The notes beneath the pieces are model-generated. The model was not told where the DNA came from. It did no database searches and saw nothing but the letters and a program-made list of their open reading frames with translations. From the NCBI GenBank assembly GCA_963422465.1, contig OY730169.1, positions 3,658,001 through 3,722,000 of the forward strand: DNA of 64,000 nt. The letters are read 5' to 3'. Positions 11,818 to 24,022 of the stretch are shown one piece after another (positions within the stretch are counted from its first letter, which is position 1; each line of letters begins with the position of its first letter). The DNA is from Lichina pygmaea. Lineage: Eukaryota; Ascomycota; Lichinomycetes; Lichinales; Lichinaceae. The position numbers were made by a program, and so were the translations under genes.

Positions 11818-11970
11818 GGTCCGTCGTCCAGATCCGGACGGACCCACCACGGCTGTCGCCCGGCGAGAGCGGCTGCGACGGCGGGCCCCCATGGCCGTAG
11901 CCTGACGTGGTGTCTCCGTCGGTCTCCCTCGACCGTCCGCATCGCGACGACGGTGTCATCCAATCGGCCA

Positions 11971-11997
11971 GGGGGGGGGGGGGGGGGGGGGGGGGGG
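11971..11997 (+). repeat. Poly(G) run, 27 nt
   Basis: Uninterrupted G27 in intergenic DNA, the longest in the window. Confidence 0.95.
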
Positions 11998-12506
11998 ACA
12001 AGGTTGCGCCGAAGCTGGCCTGGGCGCGACGCCGAAGCGCGAGTTCCGCTTGGAGATGGATCGAGGGCGATGGTGTGGAGGGGCAAGGCCTCCTTGGGTC
12101 TCGCCGGCCCTCTCCACGTCTCGCTCGTCCGGTCGGTCGGCGGTCGATCGAGGCGTCGTCTGCCCGGCTGGCGCTCTCGGACGAGAAGGGACGTCGTCCT
12201 CCTCCCGTCGCCGCTCTCGAGATCGAGACCTATGGGATATCGCCATCGGCCTCGGCGGTAGTGCGACCCTAGCCGTACGTGATACCGCAGTCGTGCGTAC
12301 TCGTACCAGGACGTGCCGACGCTTGCCGTCGTGGGCGAACGTGACTCCATCGCGAGCCCGGTTGGCAGAACCGTCGTTGGGGGGAAGGCGCAACTGGCGT
12401 CTCCGCTCGAGCCGAGGCGAGCCAACGGATATCCCCGTCCAACGACGTCCTCGGTCGGCGTTTTCGCCGAGTCGAGCCGAAGCGCTTCCGCGATAGCCAG
12501 GTCGGC

Positions 12507-12527
12507 GGGGGGGGGGGGGGGGGGGGG
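12507..12527 (+). repeat. Poly(G) run, 21 nt
   Basis: Uninterrupted G21 in intergenic DNA. Confidence 0.95.
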
Positions 12528-13925
12528 CGCGCCAGACGGGTAACTTGGACCACGGAGGCGCGGAACGTGAGCAGATCCGCTGCGGTCGTCCTTTGTTTTT
12601 CTTCCCTCTGCTCTCTTCGCTCCTTGATAAGTCGACGGTCGACCCTCGAAGTCTTGGGGGGGCTGGCGGAAGCTCGCGAGGGGACCAACCGTGGGAAACC
12701 CTTTCCCTCCCCGGGGAGATCAAGGTCGATCGATATGCCGTCATGCGGTCGAGCACAACTGACGCGACGGCATCGGTGGTGGTGGGAGGAGACGAGGGAC
12801 GTCCTCGCCGTCTGAGGATGGTGAGCGACGACGACGATCCCTTGGGGAAAAAGAGACTGCGCCTTGCCGGCGGAAGACAAACCTGAGAGGTGTACGTAAC
12901 GTACTCATACTCGTACGCAGGTACTCGGCGCCCCTCGTAGGCAGGTACTCGTACATACGAGCAGCAGTGAGAAAGCCGTGCCGCGGTCGAAGAGGAGGAA
13001 CGTACGTACGCCAAGTTGGAAGGGAAGGAAATCTAGTGGCCTTAAGCGCCCGAGTCGCTGACTGGGTGGATGAGTCGCCCCATCGGCCCCATCAGCCCTC
13101 CACATCGCGCGCAGAGTTTCGTGTGGGCGGCAGACTTCCCCGGCTCCCGACGAGCCGGAGGGGGGGGGGGTGTTGGACGGGGTCTAAAATGACAGCTCTG
13201 CGCGCCAGACGTACCGTACCGGATGATTTTCGCTTCGAGAGCCGCGACGGCTCGTCATCGATGGATCGCGGCCAGCTGGTCGTCAGAGGCGCGTCCGCAG
13301 ACCGACGGTGGGCACGGGGGCAGAAGGATCAGGGGCACGTCTCAGCGGTTCCGCGTGACGGGTGTGGATATGCACAGAAGACACGGTAAGACCCGTGTAA
13401 TTACCACCGTGGGAGCGGTACCGTAGCCTTGCCAGACCGAGCCAAGACCTCCCAGAGACGACTGCCCTACGAGGTACACGGAGGATGCGGACATGTCCGG
13501 ATGGGAGAACAGGAAGGAGGAGAGGAGAGAGAGAGACGATCGTCGAACGAGACGGAGAAAGAGGAGAGAGATGGAGACGTGGGGACCGACGCGATTTGCT
13601 CTGCTCGTCGGCATCGATGCCGTCGGCCGCGTGTGACGGCCGGCCAGGGCTCGGTCGAGCCCCGACGCAGCGCCCGCCGTGCCTGGGCCGACCTCTCCTC
13701 GAGGGGCGACGGCCCTCTCCCGACCGAACCGTCGTCGATGGACGCCGGACGGGTCCGTACGGATACGTCACGGCTTTGCTCGGGCCTGGCGTCGGCCAGA
13801 CGTCGCTCGCCCGGCGGGATGCGGCGAGGGAGTTCTCCGTCGGCGCGTCGACGAGAGATCTGGCGGCAGAGACGACGGCGGTGGTGGCTGGCGGGGGGAA
13901 CCGTCCCGGAGCGGCCGGCAGAAGA

Positions 13926-15771
13926 TCATCGCTTGATGATGGTGACTGGACGGCGAGACTCCGTCAACGGTGTGGCTTGGCGGAGGAGGAAGTGGGGAGA
14001 CGAGGAGCGCGTCGGACGGAGACGAAGGGAAAAAAAAAAAAGGAGAAAAAAACCAAACAGGAACGCAAAAGTAACGGAGTCGTTGCGTGCTCACTGATGT
14101 CCTCGTCCGCTAGTTCGTGCGTCAGGCCCACTCGCTGTGGTTGATGCTTGACCGAGGATCCGTACACGATCGCGTGCTTGAACTGTTCGACGATGCTCTT
14201 GTGGATGGCGTTGCACTGCGGACGAGGTCAGCTCGAGGACGCGCCCCCGGGAGAAGAGAGGCGAGAGGGGAGAGGAGGGCGATGGGGCCGGTCGTGCACG
14301 CACAAAGTCCTCGACGGTGCCGGCGGTCGACCGCAGTACGACGGGCGAGCTGTAGTCGGGCAGTTTGCCCTTGGGCTTCGTGTAGATCCGTCGCAGGCTC
14401 AGCCGGTCCCACATCATCTCGAGCAGCTCGTCCAGGTTCCAGCCGTGCTCGGCGCTGATGGGGCAGGCGTTCGGGATCCGGTACAGCAGGTCCAGCTCCT
14501 CGATCGAGACGGCGTCGATCTTGTTGAGGGCGTAGATGACGGGGATGTACCGGCGGCTCTTGGCCTCGAGCACGTCGATGAGGTCGTCGATCGTGGCGTC
14601 GCACCGGATGGCGATGTCGGCCGACGAGATGCGGTACTCGCCCATGACGGCTTTGATCTCCTGCTCGGCGCCGTCGGTCGGTCAGCGGCGTCGACGGCAG
14701 AGGGCCGAGGTGCGGTCGGGGCGCTGACGTCGTGGTCGATGTGACTCAGCGGGACCGTGCTCGTGATGTTGACCCCGCCCTTGTCCTTCTTCTTGAACAC
14801 GATGTTCGGCGGCTCCTTGTTCACCCGGATGCCGAAACCCTCGAGCTCGGCCTCGATCACGCGCTTGTCCGTCAGCGGCTTGTTGACGTCCAGCACGATG
14901 AAGATGAGATGGCACGTCTTGGCCACGGCGATGACCTGCCGACCGCGACCTTTGCCGTCCTTGGCCCCCTGGATGATGCCCGGGAGGTCGAGCATCTGGA
15001 TCTTGGCGCCGTTGTAGACGACCTGGCCCGGGACCGTCGTCAGCTGCGTCGGGGTCGTCAGCGTCGCCCGTCGAAACCTCGCTCGCGTCTCGCGCTGGGA
15101 CTGACGGTCGTGAACTCGTAGGCCGCCGCTGCCGAGCGTGCGTCAGCCTGGAACGCCGTCTCCGTCGCCGGGGCCGGCGCTCACCTTCGGAGTGCTGCCC
15201 CGTCACTTTGCTCATGAGCGTACTCTTTCCGACGGAGGGGAACCCTATGAAGCCTCTGCGGTACGATGAGCGACCCAGACACCTACGCCGGCGCGATATC
15301 GATCCGTCGATCACACGTACACGGAGGCGACACCGGTCCTCGCCACGTCGAAGCCCGCTGGAGATCACCACGGTCAGCGTCTTGCCGGCCGCAGGCAGGA
15401 CGAGCGAGCGCATGCGCCAGAGCTTCTCACCTCCACCTCCGCCACCGCTGGAGGAGGGAGTCAAGAGTTCACGCTTGAGCTTGGCGAGCTTGGCCTTCAG
15501 TTGTCCTGCATCATCGCGTCAGCGGCCGACGGAGACGGGGGGGGCGACGGGCGAGCCTACCTAGATGGAACGACGTGGCCTTGTTCTTCTGGGTCTTGGC
15601 CATCTACGTCGAGGGTCAGAGCAGGTCGGGTCGACGGGCATGCCGCCGTCCGACCTACCTCGGCCTCGATATCTTTGATCTGTGCGTCCCACACGTTAGA
15701 ACGTCCTCGACCCACGAGCGCACAGGGTGTCGATCGGGTGCCCGACGAACCTTGTCCACCGTGGTCGCCAT
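13926..15771 (-). CDS. DRG1: Developmentally regulated GTP-binding protein DRG1 (yeast Rbg1)
   Basis: Eleven exons in transcript order: 15771-15751, 15679-15659, 15603-15561, 15505-15431, 15357-15321, 15255-15185, 15128-15106, 15043-14729, 14660-14304, 14215-14095, 13945-13926. They total 1,104 nt, 367 residues plus stop, the usual DRG1 length. The N-terminus reads [29 protein letters not shown]. The GTPase motifs are G1 [10 protein letters not shown]3 DLPG and G4 NKID. The TGS-domain tail gives [20 protein letters not shown] then IITIIKR. DRG1 is an Obg-class GTPase that binds ribosomes with a DFRP/Tma46 partner and helps stalled translation. Exons 1, 2, 7 and 11 are only 20-23 nt. It is divergent from the ALKBH6-like gene with 283 bp between start codons. 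Confidence 0.95.
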
Positions 15772-16054
15772 GATGACGGGGACGAGAGACTCTGTCCTGC
15801 TTCACGGATGGACCCAGCGAAGAAATCGTGCCTCTGCGTATGTCGTCTCGAGTCTGGCTCTCGAGTCGAGTGCGAAGAGTGGGGGATGTGGGGCTTTGAC
15901 CGGGGACGTGCGGGGCGTGCGGGGCGTGCAGGGCGCGCTGGGGTACGTAAGCTGGTTCGAAACGGCCCTTGTTTCGTCTTGGGACTTTTGATATCGGGGA
16001 ACTTCCAGATTCCAACGAATCTTCGCCACCGACATCACCGCCGTCGTCTGTCCG
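15772..16054. promoter_or_regulatory. Compact divergent promoter region, DRG1 / ALKBH6-like
   Basis: Only 283 bp separate the two start codons, so both promoters must lie here. A G-rich degenerate repeat (GGGGCGTGC-like) sits at about 15905-15935. No TATA box is evident. Confidence 0.6.
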
Positions 16055-16972
16055 ATGGAGGAAGGTGGAGCTCAGCCGCGCTTGCCGCGGTTCCTCGCCG
16101 ACGCCCGCCTTACCCACATGCCCCCCTCGGTCTACTACATCCCAAATTTCATCACGGCGGCCGAGGAGGAAAGGCTCCTGGACAAGGTAGGTGGTGACGT
16201 CTACAGAGGGCCATCCGAACACGCACGAGCATGAAGCCGACCGGTCTTACACGTCTCTCGACCGCAGATCACCACGGCGCCGACGACACAATGGACGCAT
16301 CTCTCGCGGCGGCGCCTGCAGGCGTACCCGTCCAAGCTGACGCCCGAAAACGCGATGGTGGAAAGGGCGCTTCCCGACTGGCTCGTGGACCCTGTGATCC
16401 CGCGCCTCCGGTCCATCCCCGCGACTGCGGCCGACGAGGCCCGGACGAGCCACGCCTTCTCGTCGAGTCCTCACGGGGCACCGAATCACGTGCTGGTCAA
16501 CCTCTACGAGCCTGGTCAGGGCATCATGCCGCACGAGGACGGTGCGGCGTACTGGCCCGTCGTGTCGACCGTCAGTCTTGGGTCCGCCGTCGTCTTGGAC
16601 GTGTACGAGAAGAGGGAGGATGGGAGCAGGCGAGAAGAGGCTTCCTATCGCATCCTACAAGAACCTCGAAGGTCCGGGGGACGATCTGGGCCGCGTGCGG
16701 GCGGAAGGGACCATCGACGTTCGGACGGGCGCTGACGGTTCGGCAGTCTGCTGGTCACCGCCGACGACCTCTACGTGGACTACCTTCACGGCATCGCGGA
16801 GACGACGGGAGATGACGGCCTTGGGCCGGACAGAATAGCGAACTGGGCGCTGCTGGGCTCTCCCGCGAGCTACTCGTCGGGCACGCACGAGAGAGGAACG
16901 AGGATCGGCCTCACCTACCGCGACGTCCGGAGGGTCGTTCGCCTGGGGAACAAGCTCAAGCTGTTCGGGTAG
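16055..16972 (+). CDS. ALKBH6-like 2-oxoglutarate/Fe(II) dioxygenase
   Basis: Exons 16055-16186, 16268-16671 and 16747-16972 give 253 residues. Landmarks are PPSVYYIPNFITAAEEERLL at the start and then NHVLVNLYEPGQGIMPHEDG. The latter holds the iron-binding His-x-Asp (about H133 and D135). TADDLYVDYLHGIAE carries the distal His (about H193), and RIGLTYRDVRRV carries the 2-oxoglutarate-binding Arg (about R230 and R236). Length and motif order fit ALKBH6. The substrate of this AlkB branch is poorly settled; nucleic acid demethylation is inferred from the family. Its TAG lies 15 bp from the stop of the convergent DFG10 gene. Confidence 0.92.
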
Positions 16973-16987
16973 GCCTCGACGCCGGGC

Positions 16988-18074
16988 CTACCACACGTAG
17001 GGTATCATCCGCCACCGGCCATCGATGCTGCGATGGCCGAATCTCTCGGCGTAGAAGCTGCGGGTGTTGTCGGCCGTGATGCCGAGGTTGGTGGCCGCGA
17101 GGATCAAGCCCGTCAGCAACGTCCCGTTCGCCCAGTGCCCCCTCGGGGCCGCGACGATGCAGAGTGCAAGGTGGATGACGCACTCGGCCGTGTAGTGCGG
17201 ACACACGATGCTCCGGAAGAGAGGATGGGTCGGCAGGCTGTACTTCCTGAGCCTCGCGAGATGGGCGTGGCAGTCGTGCTGCACGCCGGAGGCGAGCAGG
17301 AAGACCGGAACGAGCAGGAGGGTCCGCATCGAGGGGGCTCTCAGCCGGACGACATCCCACGCGGAGCCGACCGATCCCAAGGCTGCTGCGGTGTTTTCGG
17401 CCCCCGGCTTTAGCATCCAGACGAGAGCGATCCGGCCGGCAGAAGGCGCCCGTCCAATGTACTCACGTCTCCCTTCGACCCAGACGGCCATGCTCAGCGC
17501 GCCGTAGTAGGCCAGCCCCAGGACCCAGTGACCGACCCACATCGTCGCCGTGGACGGTCGATCGAAGGCGAGACACTCGTAGAGCCTGCGGCAGCCCTGC
17601 ACGCACAGGATGGCCCAGGCGAGAGCAACCTGACCGAGGCTCATGCCGCTCGCCGGGTGCTCCCTCTCGACGTGTCCCGCGACGAGAACCCGGCGCGGCG
17701 CAGATCCGGACGAGAGGAGCCGACCGGCCCAGAACGCGGAGAGCACGACGGAGAAGAGGTAGAAATGCTTGAACCACGCGTGGGGAACCTCGGCGGCGGC
17801 CCATCCGTCCAAGATGCCGAGAGGGGCGCCTCCGTCGGAGCCCGCTGTCGTCCCGGACGCCGGACCGGGTCCGAAGGTCCGTGACGGCGCTTCGGCACAT
17901 GTGCGCTTCAGGCGAGGCCCGTACTCGACGAATCTTCTCCTGAGCGGCGGGATCCGGTTCGTGATCAGGAGCTTGAGAACGCGTCAGCGGACGAGCGGCG
18001 GCGGAGGGGGGACGAGACGATACCGCGACCGTCGAGCCCAGGAAGAATGCCCGCAACGCCCACTCGAGATCCAT
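16988..18074 (-). CDS. DFG10: Polyprenol/polyprenal reductase (DFG10, SRD5A3 family)
   Basis: Exons 18074-18024, 17971-17467 and 17385-16988 give 317 residues. The first exon codes only 17 residues (MDLEWALRAFFLGSTVA), then LLITNRIPPLRRRFVEYGPR. Several hydrophobic helices follow. The steroid-5-alpha-reductase C-terminal domain shows GVQHDCHAHLARL, YSLPTHPLFRSIVCPHYTAE, ITADNTRSFYAERFG and the closing RWRMIPYVW. The family makes dolichol from polyprenol in the ER membrane, feeding N-glycosylation. The second intron (17386-17466) is 81 bp and has no in-frame stop. I placed it because joining VEGRP to ALGSVG drops a segment with poor family fit. Tail-to-tail with the ALKBH6-like gene. Confidence 0.9.
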
Positions 18075-19033
18075 CCTCCTGCCTCGCTGGAGTCGGGGCG
18101 GACGAGCGTCGCACGGCAGCGTAGAGCTGAGAGGGTCGGACCGAGGTGGGCCTGCGCAGACGCGATCGTGACACGAGCGTCGAAAGGCAACCCCCGTCAC
18201 TTTTGGGTACCGTAAGCGGCTTTAGGGCCAGAGCCAGTGTCAGCGACGCCCAAAGACCAGGGCACGACCCAGTAACAGTAGGCTCCTACGCACCCAACTC
18301 ACGAGGATTTTGTGAGGGGCCGACGTGTGCTGCCTGGACGGTCGGCATGCGTTGCCGTACCGTCGAGTCCCGTGACCGAACCGAGATTCGGGAACGCACG
18401 CCAACGTACGTATGTACCTCGTACGAGTACGTACAGTGGTCGTCTGTACGGTACGAGGCGTCGGTGGGGATCTCGCGGCCGGATACCGATGCTGCGACAA
18501 GTCCTTGTCCCGGTCGTCGGGTCTCTTCTATTAGAGCCGTCAAGGCACTTCTGGGTCAAGCTGTAGATATGAGACTTCGAGACGTACTGCACGCGTATCG
18601 TATGTACGTACGTACCACTTCCAGTTCGTCGCCCAGCATCCGCACGTATTCCCGGCAGTAATTAGTCGTACTGTAGTCGTTCCACGAGGCCACGGTGCGG
18701 ACGTTGTATGTACAGTAGCTTGTGAGGCCCACGGCGCCCTGGGAACCACCCGAATCTCGAGTCGTCTTCGTTCCGTCCGACCCGATCCAGAAGTCCGCGT
18801 CTCTTCGATTCGTGAGGCCTGACCTGCTCTGCCCGAGAGGCGGCGCCGGTCGACCGGCCGAGGACCGCCCGAGTTTGCCTCTTTCCTCGACCTGGGGACG
18901 CCTGACCGGATAGCGACGACGATGGGCCCAGGGAAGCTTGGGACGTCTGGATGAACCGGTCGATGCCGTTTCGTCCCATCGTCCACCATGTCGTGTAACC
19001 GTCTTGGGGATCGAAGAGCAGTAGAAAAAGACC
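18075..19033. other. Spacer between divergent DFG10 and Hos4-like genes
   Basis: Holds both promoters. GTAC-rich palindromic islands lie at about 18403-18460 and 18596-18620. No coding sequence is recognised. Confidence 0.6.
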
Positions 19034-19291
19034 ATGTCTGGAGATCCAGAGCAGACCGACTTGAGGCCCGCTGGAGAAGCCGAGAGAGGAGGACAGGCTG
19101 GAGAGGCAACGACGACCGAGGCCTCGGCGGCCGCACCTGCCAAGGACGAGCCCGCATCGGCCGGAAGGGAGGAAACCGGGCGGACGGCCGCGGAGCGCGG
19201 CCGCGGAGGCGTCCTTGAGGCACCAGCGGAGAGTCCGAGGAGCGGATCGGAGGCGGAGACGATCGTGCTTCCCACGCCGGTCCGCGGCGAT

Positions 19292-19322
<31 letters not shown>

Positions 19323-22300
19323 ACGAAGACGCCCTCACGGACGTGGATCGCACCGTCCGCGATGATGCCGACGGGAAAGGGGACGATGACGCCAACGTCG
19401 CCGAGGATGCGTCAGGTCGCAGGCCGGACGGCGTCTCCGGAGGCGTTCGTCGTGGGCCGCAGGACGAGGCCGCGTCGATCGAACCCTCTCTCGGGACCCG
19501 ACCGGATCTGGACCCGAGTCTGGCAAGTCACGATGTGGCCGTCTCCAGCGGTCTGAGTTCCCCGGCCTCGTCGCCGCGGAGGGCGGCGCAATCCAACGGC
19601 CGGCGGAGGGATGAATCCAGCCTCGCTGCTGCGACGGTGCCGTCGCGTGCGGCCGGCAGGACGCCGCAGCCGCCGCGGTCCAGCGAGCCGGCGCTGCCAC
19701 GCGAAGCCTTGGCCGCGGATGGCTCGCTGCGTGACAGGTCGAGAAGACACAGCACCGGGCTTCACGGACTCCATGCGGAAGGACCGCGCCGAGCCTCGGA
19801 GAACCCAGCCCGGCCTGCCCTCCAGGACCGCTTACCGTCGCCTCGACCGCGGCCTCCCAAAAGGACGGCGTCGACGCGGTCCGCATCCAACGCCTCGGGC
19901 GAGGTTGGCCGCAAGCGAAGGAAACTGCCGCCCGTCGCGGTCGACGCTCGCGAGGTTAGGGCTGCCGAGGCCGAACGCTCGGACGCGTCTTCCGTCTCCC
20001 TGACCGATTCGTCCAACACACCCAGGCGGCGTCGAAAAGCGGCCTCTGGCGAAGCTCGGCCGACCTCCCCGGCCAAGATGCCTCCTTCGAAGGGACACCG
20101 TGACCAGATCGGACGGACACTCGTCGCTCGGGCTTGCGCCTCGGGCGAGGTCGAGAGCGTGAGGGGTCGGCTGCAGGATCGACCCAGGGATCTCGACGAG
20201 GCCGACTACGCCGGAAACACGCCGCTGCAGATAGCGAGCCTCGAGGGCTCGGTCGACATCGTCCGCTTCCTGCTCGAGCGTGGCGCCGACACCGAACACA
20301 AGAACAACGACAAGGACACGCCGCTGATCGACGCGGTCGAGAACGGCCACCTCGAGGTGGTGCGGCTGCTGCTGGCCGCCGGCGCCAACCCCAAGCAGGG
20401 GAACATCAACGGCGAGGAGCCGCTCGAGCTCCTCGACGCCCAAGGCCCGAACTACAGGGCCCTGAGGGCCGCTCTGCGGACCGCGGCCGAGAGGTGGACT
20501 CGGCGCCAGTCGGACGACCAGAACGCTCCCCACGCCGCCGCCAGCCCGCATCAGTCTCCGCCCCCGACCGCCGGCCCGAGCCCGCCTCCGTCCGCGTTCC
20601 AGCCTCGCCGCAAGGGGGGCCGTGGCGAGGCGACGAGGAACGACCTGCTCTACATGAAACCGACGGTCGAGAACCTGAGGGACCGTGCCGGCAAGGGCGA
20701 CATGGCCGGCGTGGCGACGATCCTGAACGTGCTCGGTCGAGCCGACAGCGAGTCGCTCGTCGCCGCCGCCCGGGGCGGCCACGACGAGGTCATCCAGCTG
20801 CTGCTGGGCATCGGCGGCGCCGACGCCGACCCGAAACCCATCAAGAAGCTCAAGGAGGGCTACAACACCCCGATGCTCGCCGCGATCGGCCGCGGCAACG
20901 AGAAGGTGATCGAGCTGCTCCTGGAGCAACCGAAGTTCGATCCGACCAGGCGCGACGGCCGCGGCAGCGCCTACCACGAGCTCGCCAAGGAGCGTCAGGG
21001 GCTGAACTGGGAGAAGGAGTACGAATTGCTCAGGGCCGCGTACGATCGAGCGACGGGCGTCGAGGAGCGCAAGCGGGGCCGGTCCGCCGCCCCCGCCGTC
21101 TCGTCGGACACTCGGGGCAAGGACGAACCGAAGGGGGTCAAGCTCGAAGAGCCCGACGACGGCGACAAGGCGCCCTCTCCCGGACCTCCTCCGCCTCTCA
21201 AGGGACATCCGAGGAGCCCCGGACGCGAGGAGGCGAAGCCCGAGCCCGCACGCGAGGGAGGCCTCAAGACCGGCTCGTCAGACTCCGCCAAACAGGGGAA
21301 GGTTTCGGTCAAGAAGGATCGACCCGATGGTAGCTCGGCTCCCCGTCGAAGACTGCCGTCCAAGCCGGATGGCCCCCGTGAGGAGGCGAAGACGGGGCCG
21401 GAGAAGGAAGCCAGAAGCTCCGCACCCGCCAAGGACGAGGTGCGATCGCCTGCGTCACGTCATCGGGAGATAGGGGTCGTCGTCCAGGAGGCCGAAGCGC
21501 ACAGGCCAAGACGCAAGCTGGTCTCGGGAAAGGCACTGAAGACGGATCTCGAGCAGAAGAAGAAGGAGAAGAAGAAGAAGAAGAAGAACGATCAGAGCAG
21601 ACGCGAGAGCAACGTGTCGGCGGCTTCCGGGTCGCCTGGCCAAGAACGGTCCGACATCAAGTGCCATCGCGATCCGGTCGAGATCAAGGGAAAGCCGTCG
21701 CCGAAAGGGGTTTCCCTGCTTTCGTCCGATCCGGACAGGAAGGACGTCAAGGAACATCACGAAGCGTCGACCCTGACAAGATCAGCACCGACCCGATCGA
21801 TGGATCAGACCAAACGGCCCAAGGTTGCAGGGAAAGGCTCTGCAGCCGTCGCTCGCGCCGGGGCGCCGAAGCGATCGCGGTCGAGCACGAGCCCACGAGC
21901 ATCCCGGTCCGGAGGCGGAACTCCTCCCAGGCGCGATGGCGACGACGTCAAGCAGAAGCGAAGGAGGGTGGAACGGCCCGAGCCGACGGTGCCGAACAAG
22001 ATACGAACCGATCACGTCCCCGACGCGAACGCCAACGTCAAGGTGGCCAAGATGACCCGGTCCCCCGAAGAGATTGCCGCAAGCGGTGGCTACGCGCGTC
22101 TCCCGCCGTCTCAGCCTCCAGAGACGCCGAACAGCAGGATCGGGCAGGTGGCGCGCTCGGCGGACCCGGCGTCCGGTGTCGACAAGGACACGGGAGACGC
22201 CCACGGCGAAGGCTCAACGCCCGGGCTCGAGGACCCGGGCTCTGCCAAGAAGACGACCACGGGCGGCGCCGGCGGTCGTCTACAGGCAGCCGAGGCGGAC

Positions 22301-24022
22301 AAGGTCAAGAAGAGCGCAGACGAGGGTGACAAGGCTCGGGCGACGGGCAAGGATCAAGGCAGGGAGGCCAAGCCGGAAGACCGTCGGCTCTCCGAGGCAC
22401 AGCGCGAGCAAGCCGAGAGCACACGAAGAGAGAAGGAAAAGGCCGAGACGCTGAGAAAGGGAAAGGAGAAGGCCGAACAGGTGCTGAGACGGATGGAGGA
22501 ACAACGCCGAGCGGCCGAGGATACCGAACGAAAGGCTCGTGAGGCTCGCGAGGTGCGGGAGATGCGAGAGGCTAGGGAAGCCAGGGAAGCCAAGGAAGCC
22601 AAGGAAGCCAAGGAAGCCAAGGAAGCCAAGGAAGCCAAGGAAGCCAAGGAAGCCAGGGAAGCCAGGGAAGCCAGGGAAGCCAGGGAAGCCAGGGAAGCCA
22701 GGGAAGCCAGGGAAGCCAGGGAAGCCGGGGAAGTCAAGGAAGCCAAAGAAGCCAGGGAAGCCCGAGACGCCAGGGAAGAACAGGAGGCCCGGGAGGCTCA
22801 AGAAGCGCAAGCAGCGCAGGAAGCCAAGAAAGCAAGAGAGGCGCAAGAAGCTCGGGAAGCCCAACAAGCTCGAGAAGCTCGAGAAGCTCGAGAAGCTCGA
22901 GAAGCTCGAGAAGCTCGAGAAGCCCGAGAAGCCCAACAAGCTCGAGAGGCCGAACAGGCCCGAGCTGCAGCTGCTGCAGCTGCGGCCGCGGCGGCCGCGG
23001 CGGCAGAGGAAGAACGACGTGCCGCGGAAGCCAAGAAGAAGGCTCTCGAAGAAGAACAAGCGGCAGAGAAGATACGCCAGGAAGCGGAACGTCAGAGGCT
23101 ACGAGCAGAGCAAGAACGACTGCGGAAAGAGGAGGCGGAGAGGACACGAGCCGAGCAGGAACGTGCCCGGCGCGAGGCACTACCCCATGCCTTGCAACGG
23201 CTCGTCGAGCTTCCGGCCCGAGCCATTCAGACAGGAGCCGAAGCCATGAGGTTCCTGCCGCTTGGCACGGTCGAGCTGCGAGCCCTCGACGCGCGTTGCC
23301 CGGCGCACGAACACGCCGAGCTGTGGACGGTCAGCTTCCAGATCGCAGGGGTACTCGGACTCGGAGACCTCGCTCTGACGCAGTGTACGTGACGTCCCGA
23401 CGCCAATCTTCTGCGGCCCCGACTGACTCGTGCTGGCGCAACAGATACGACGTGGGCCAAGCGGCCCGTCACCGACCGACAGAAAGTCATACTGTGGCGT
23501 GTCCTGGGACCGAAGCTGCAAGGTCACGCTCCGGTCGACGTGTCGGGGCAGGACATTTCCTTGCGAGAACGCGTCACGCAGGCCAAGTTCCGCGCTCTCG
23601 AGCCCGTCTTCTGGATCAAGGTACGTCACTGCCTCTTCTGACCGGCCGTCGCCAACCCCCCATCCGAGCCTCCCACACCGACAAGCTGATCGTCTCACGC
23701 TCCGTCGTAGCTCTCCGACTTTGAATCCGTTCTTCCGGGGTACCCTCACCTTCAGGGCTCTCGCATGTCTACCATGAGACTGAGCATCGCCGACGAGGAC
23801 GAGGACGACGGCCAGCATGCCTCTGTCACGGACGAGCCTGGCTGGACCGTGACGCCCTACGACAATGGATCCTTTCGATCGTGCCGTCACCGCGACGACG
23901 ACGACGATGAAGACGCCGACGCTTGGTCTTCCCGCAACGCCCCAGCCGCCAAGAAGCTCTTCCCTTCCATCCATGGCACGCAGCTGTTCGTGCAGCCCTA
24001 CGCCGTCACCAATGGTGTCTAG
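19034..24022 (+). CDS. Ankyrin-repeat protein resembling Set3-complex subunit Hos4
   Basis: Exons 19034-23384, 23445-23620 and 23711-24022 give 1,612 residues. A long acidic/Ser-rich disordered start precedes ankyrin repeats at about 355-500 (AGNTPLQIASLEGSVDIVRF, DTPLIDAVENGHLEVVRLLL) and about 548-660 (NTPMLAAIGRGNEKVIELLL). Basic Lys-rich linkers follow, then a charged (K/R)EA coiled-coil-like block at about 1175-1390. The conserved tail (LPHALQRLVELPARAIQTG to LFVQPYAVTNGV) is restored across exons 1-3. Hos4 is the ankyrin subunit of the Set3/Rpd3-like histone deacetylase complex. The architecture and the ankyrin block match that group, but the assignment is by memory of the family. Probably nuclear. 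Confidence 0.82.
22562..22945 (+). repeat. 9-bp coding minisatellite (Lys/Arg-Glu-Ala repeats)
   Basis: Three adjoining homogenised 9-mers, GCCAAGGAA, GCCAGGGAA and GCTCGAGAA, each repeated about 6-9 times in frame. They encode KEA and REA. Each amino-acid repeat uses a single codon set per block, so the blocks expanded at DNA level. Confidence 0.9.

Larger units (their letters stand above)
10892..13925. other. 3-kb spacer with homopolymer tracts
   Basis: I see no gene I can support. It should hold the promoter of the CENP-B-type gene and the 3' end of DRG1. It contains CAG repeats near 11430, a C20 run at 11798-11817, G27 at 11971-11997, G21 at 12507-12527 and GTAC-rich islands at about 11700-11755 and 12890-12960. 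Long open frames here are strings of Arg, Pro and Ser in several frames at once, as expected of stop-poor GC-rich DNA. Confidence 0.55.

Noticed and set aside
15945-15975. tRNA gene, because of GGTTCGAAAC
   Set aside because: The T stem does not pair and no cloverleaf can be drawn.
16988-17812. Wax-synthase or other MBOAT-type membrane acyltransferase
   Set aside because: First impression from hydrophobicity only; the CPHYTAE, HDCHAHL and RWRMIPYVW motifs identify the SRD5A/DFG10 family.
19832-23249. Long frames opposite and beside the ankyrin gene, including Phe/Leu/Gly-rich ones
   Set aside because: Shadows of the ankyrin and KEA/REA repeats; the repeat unit lacks stops in several frames.
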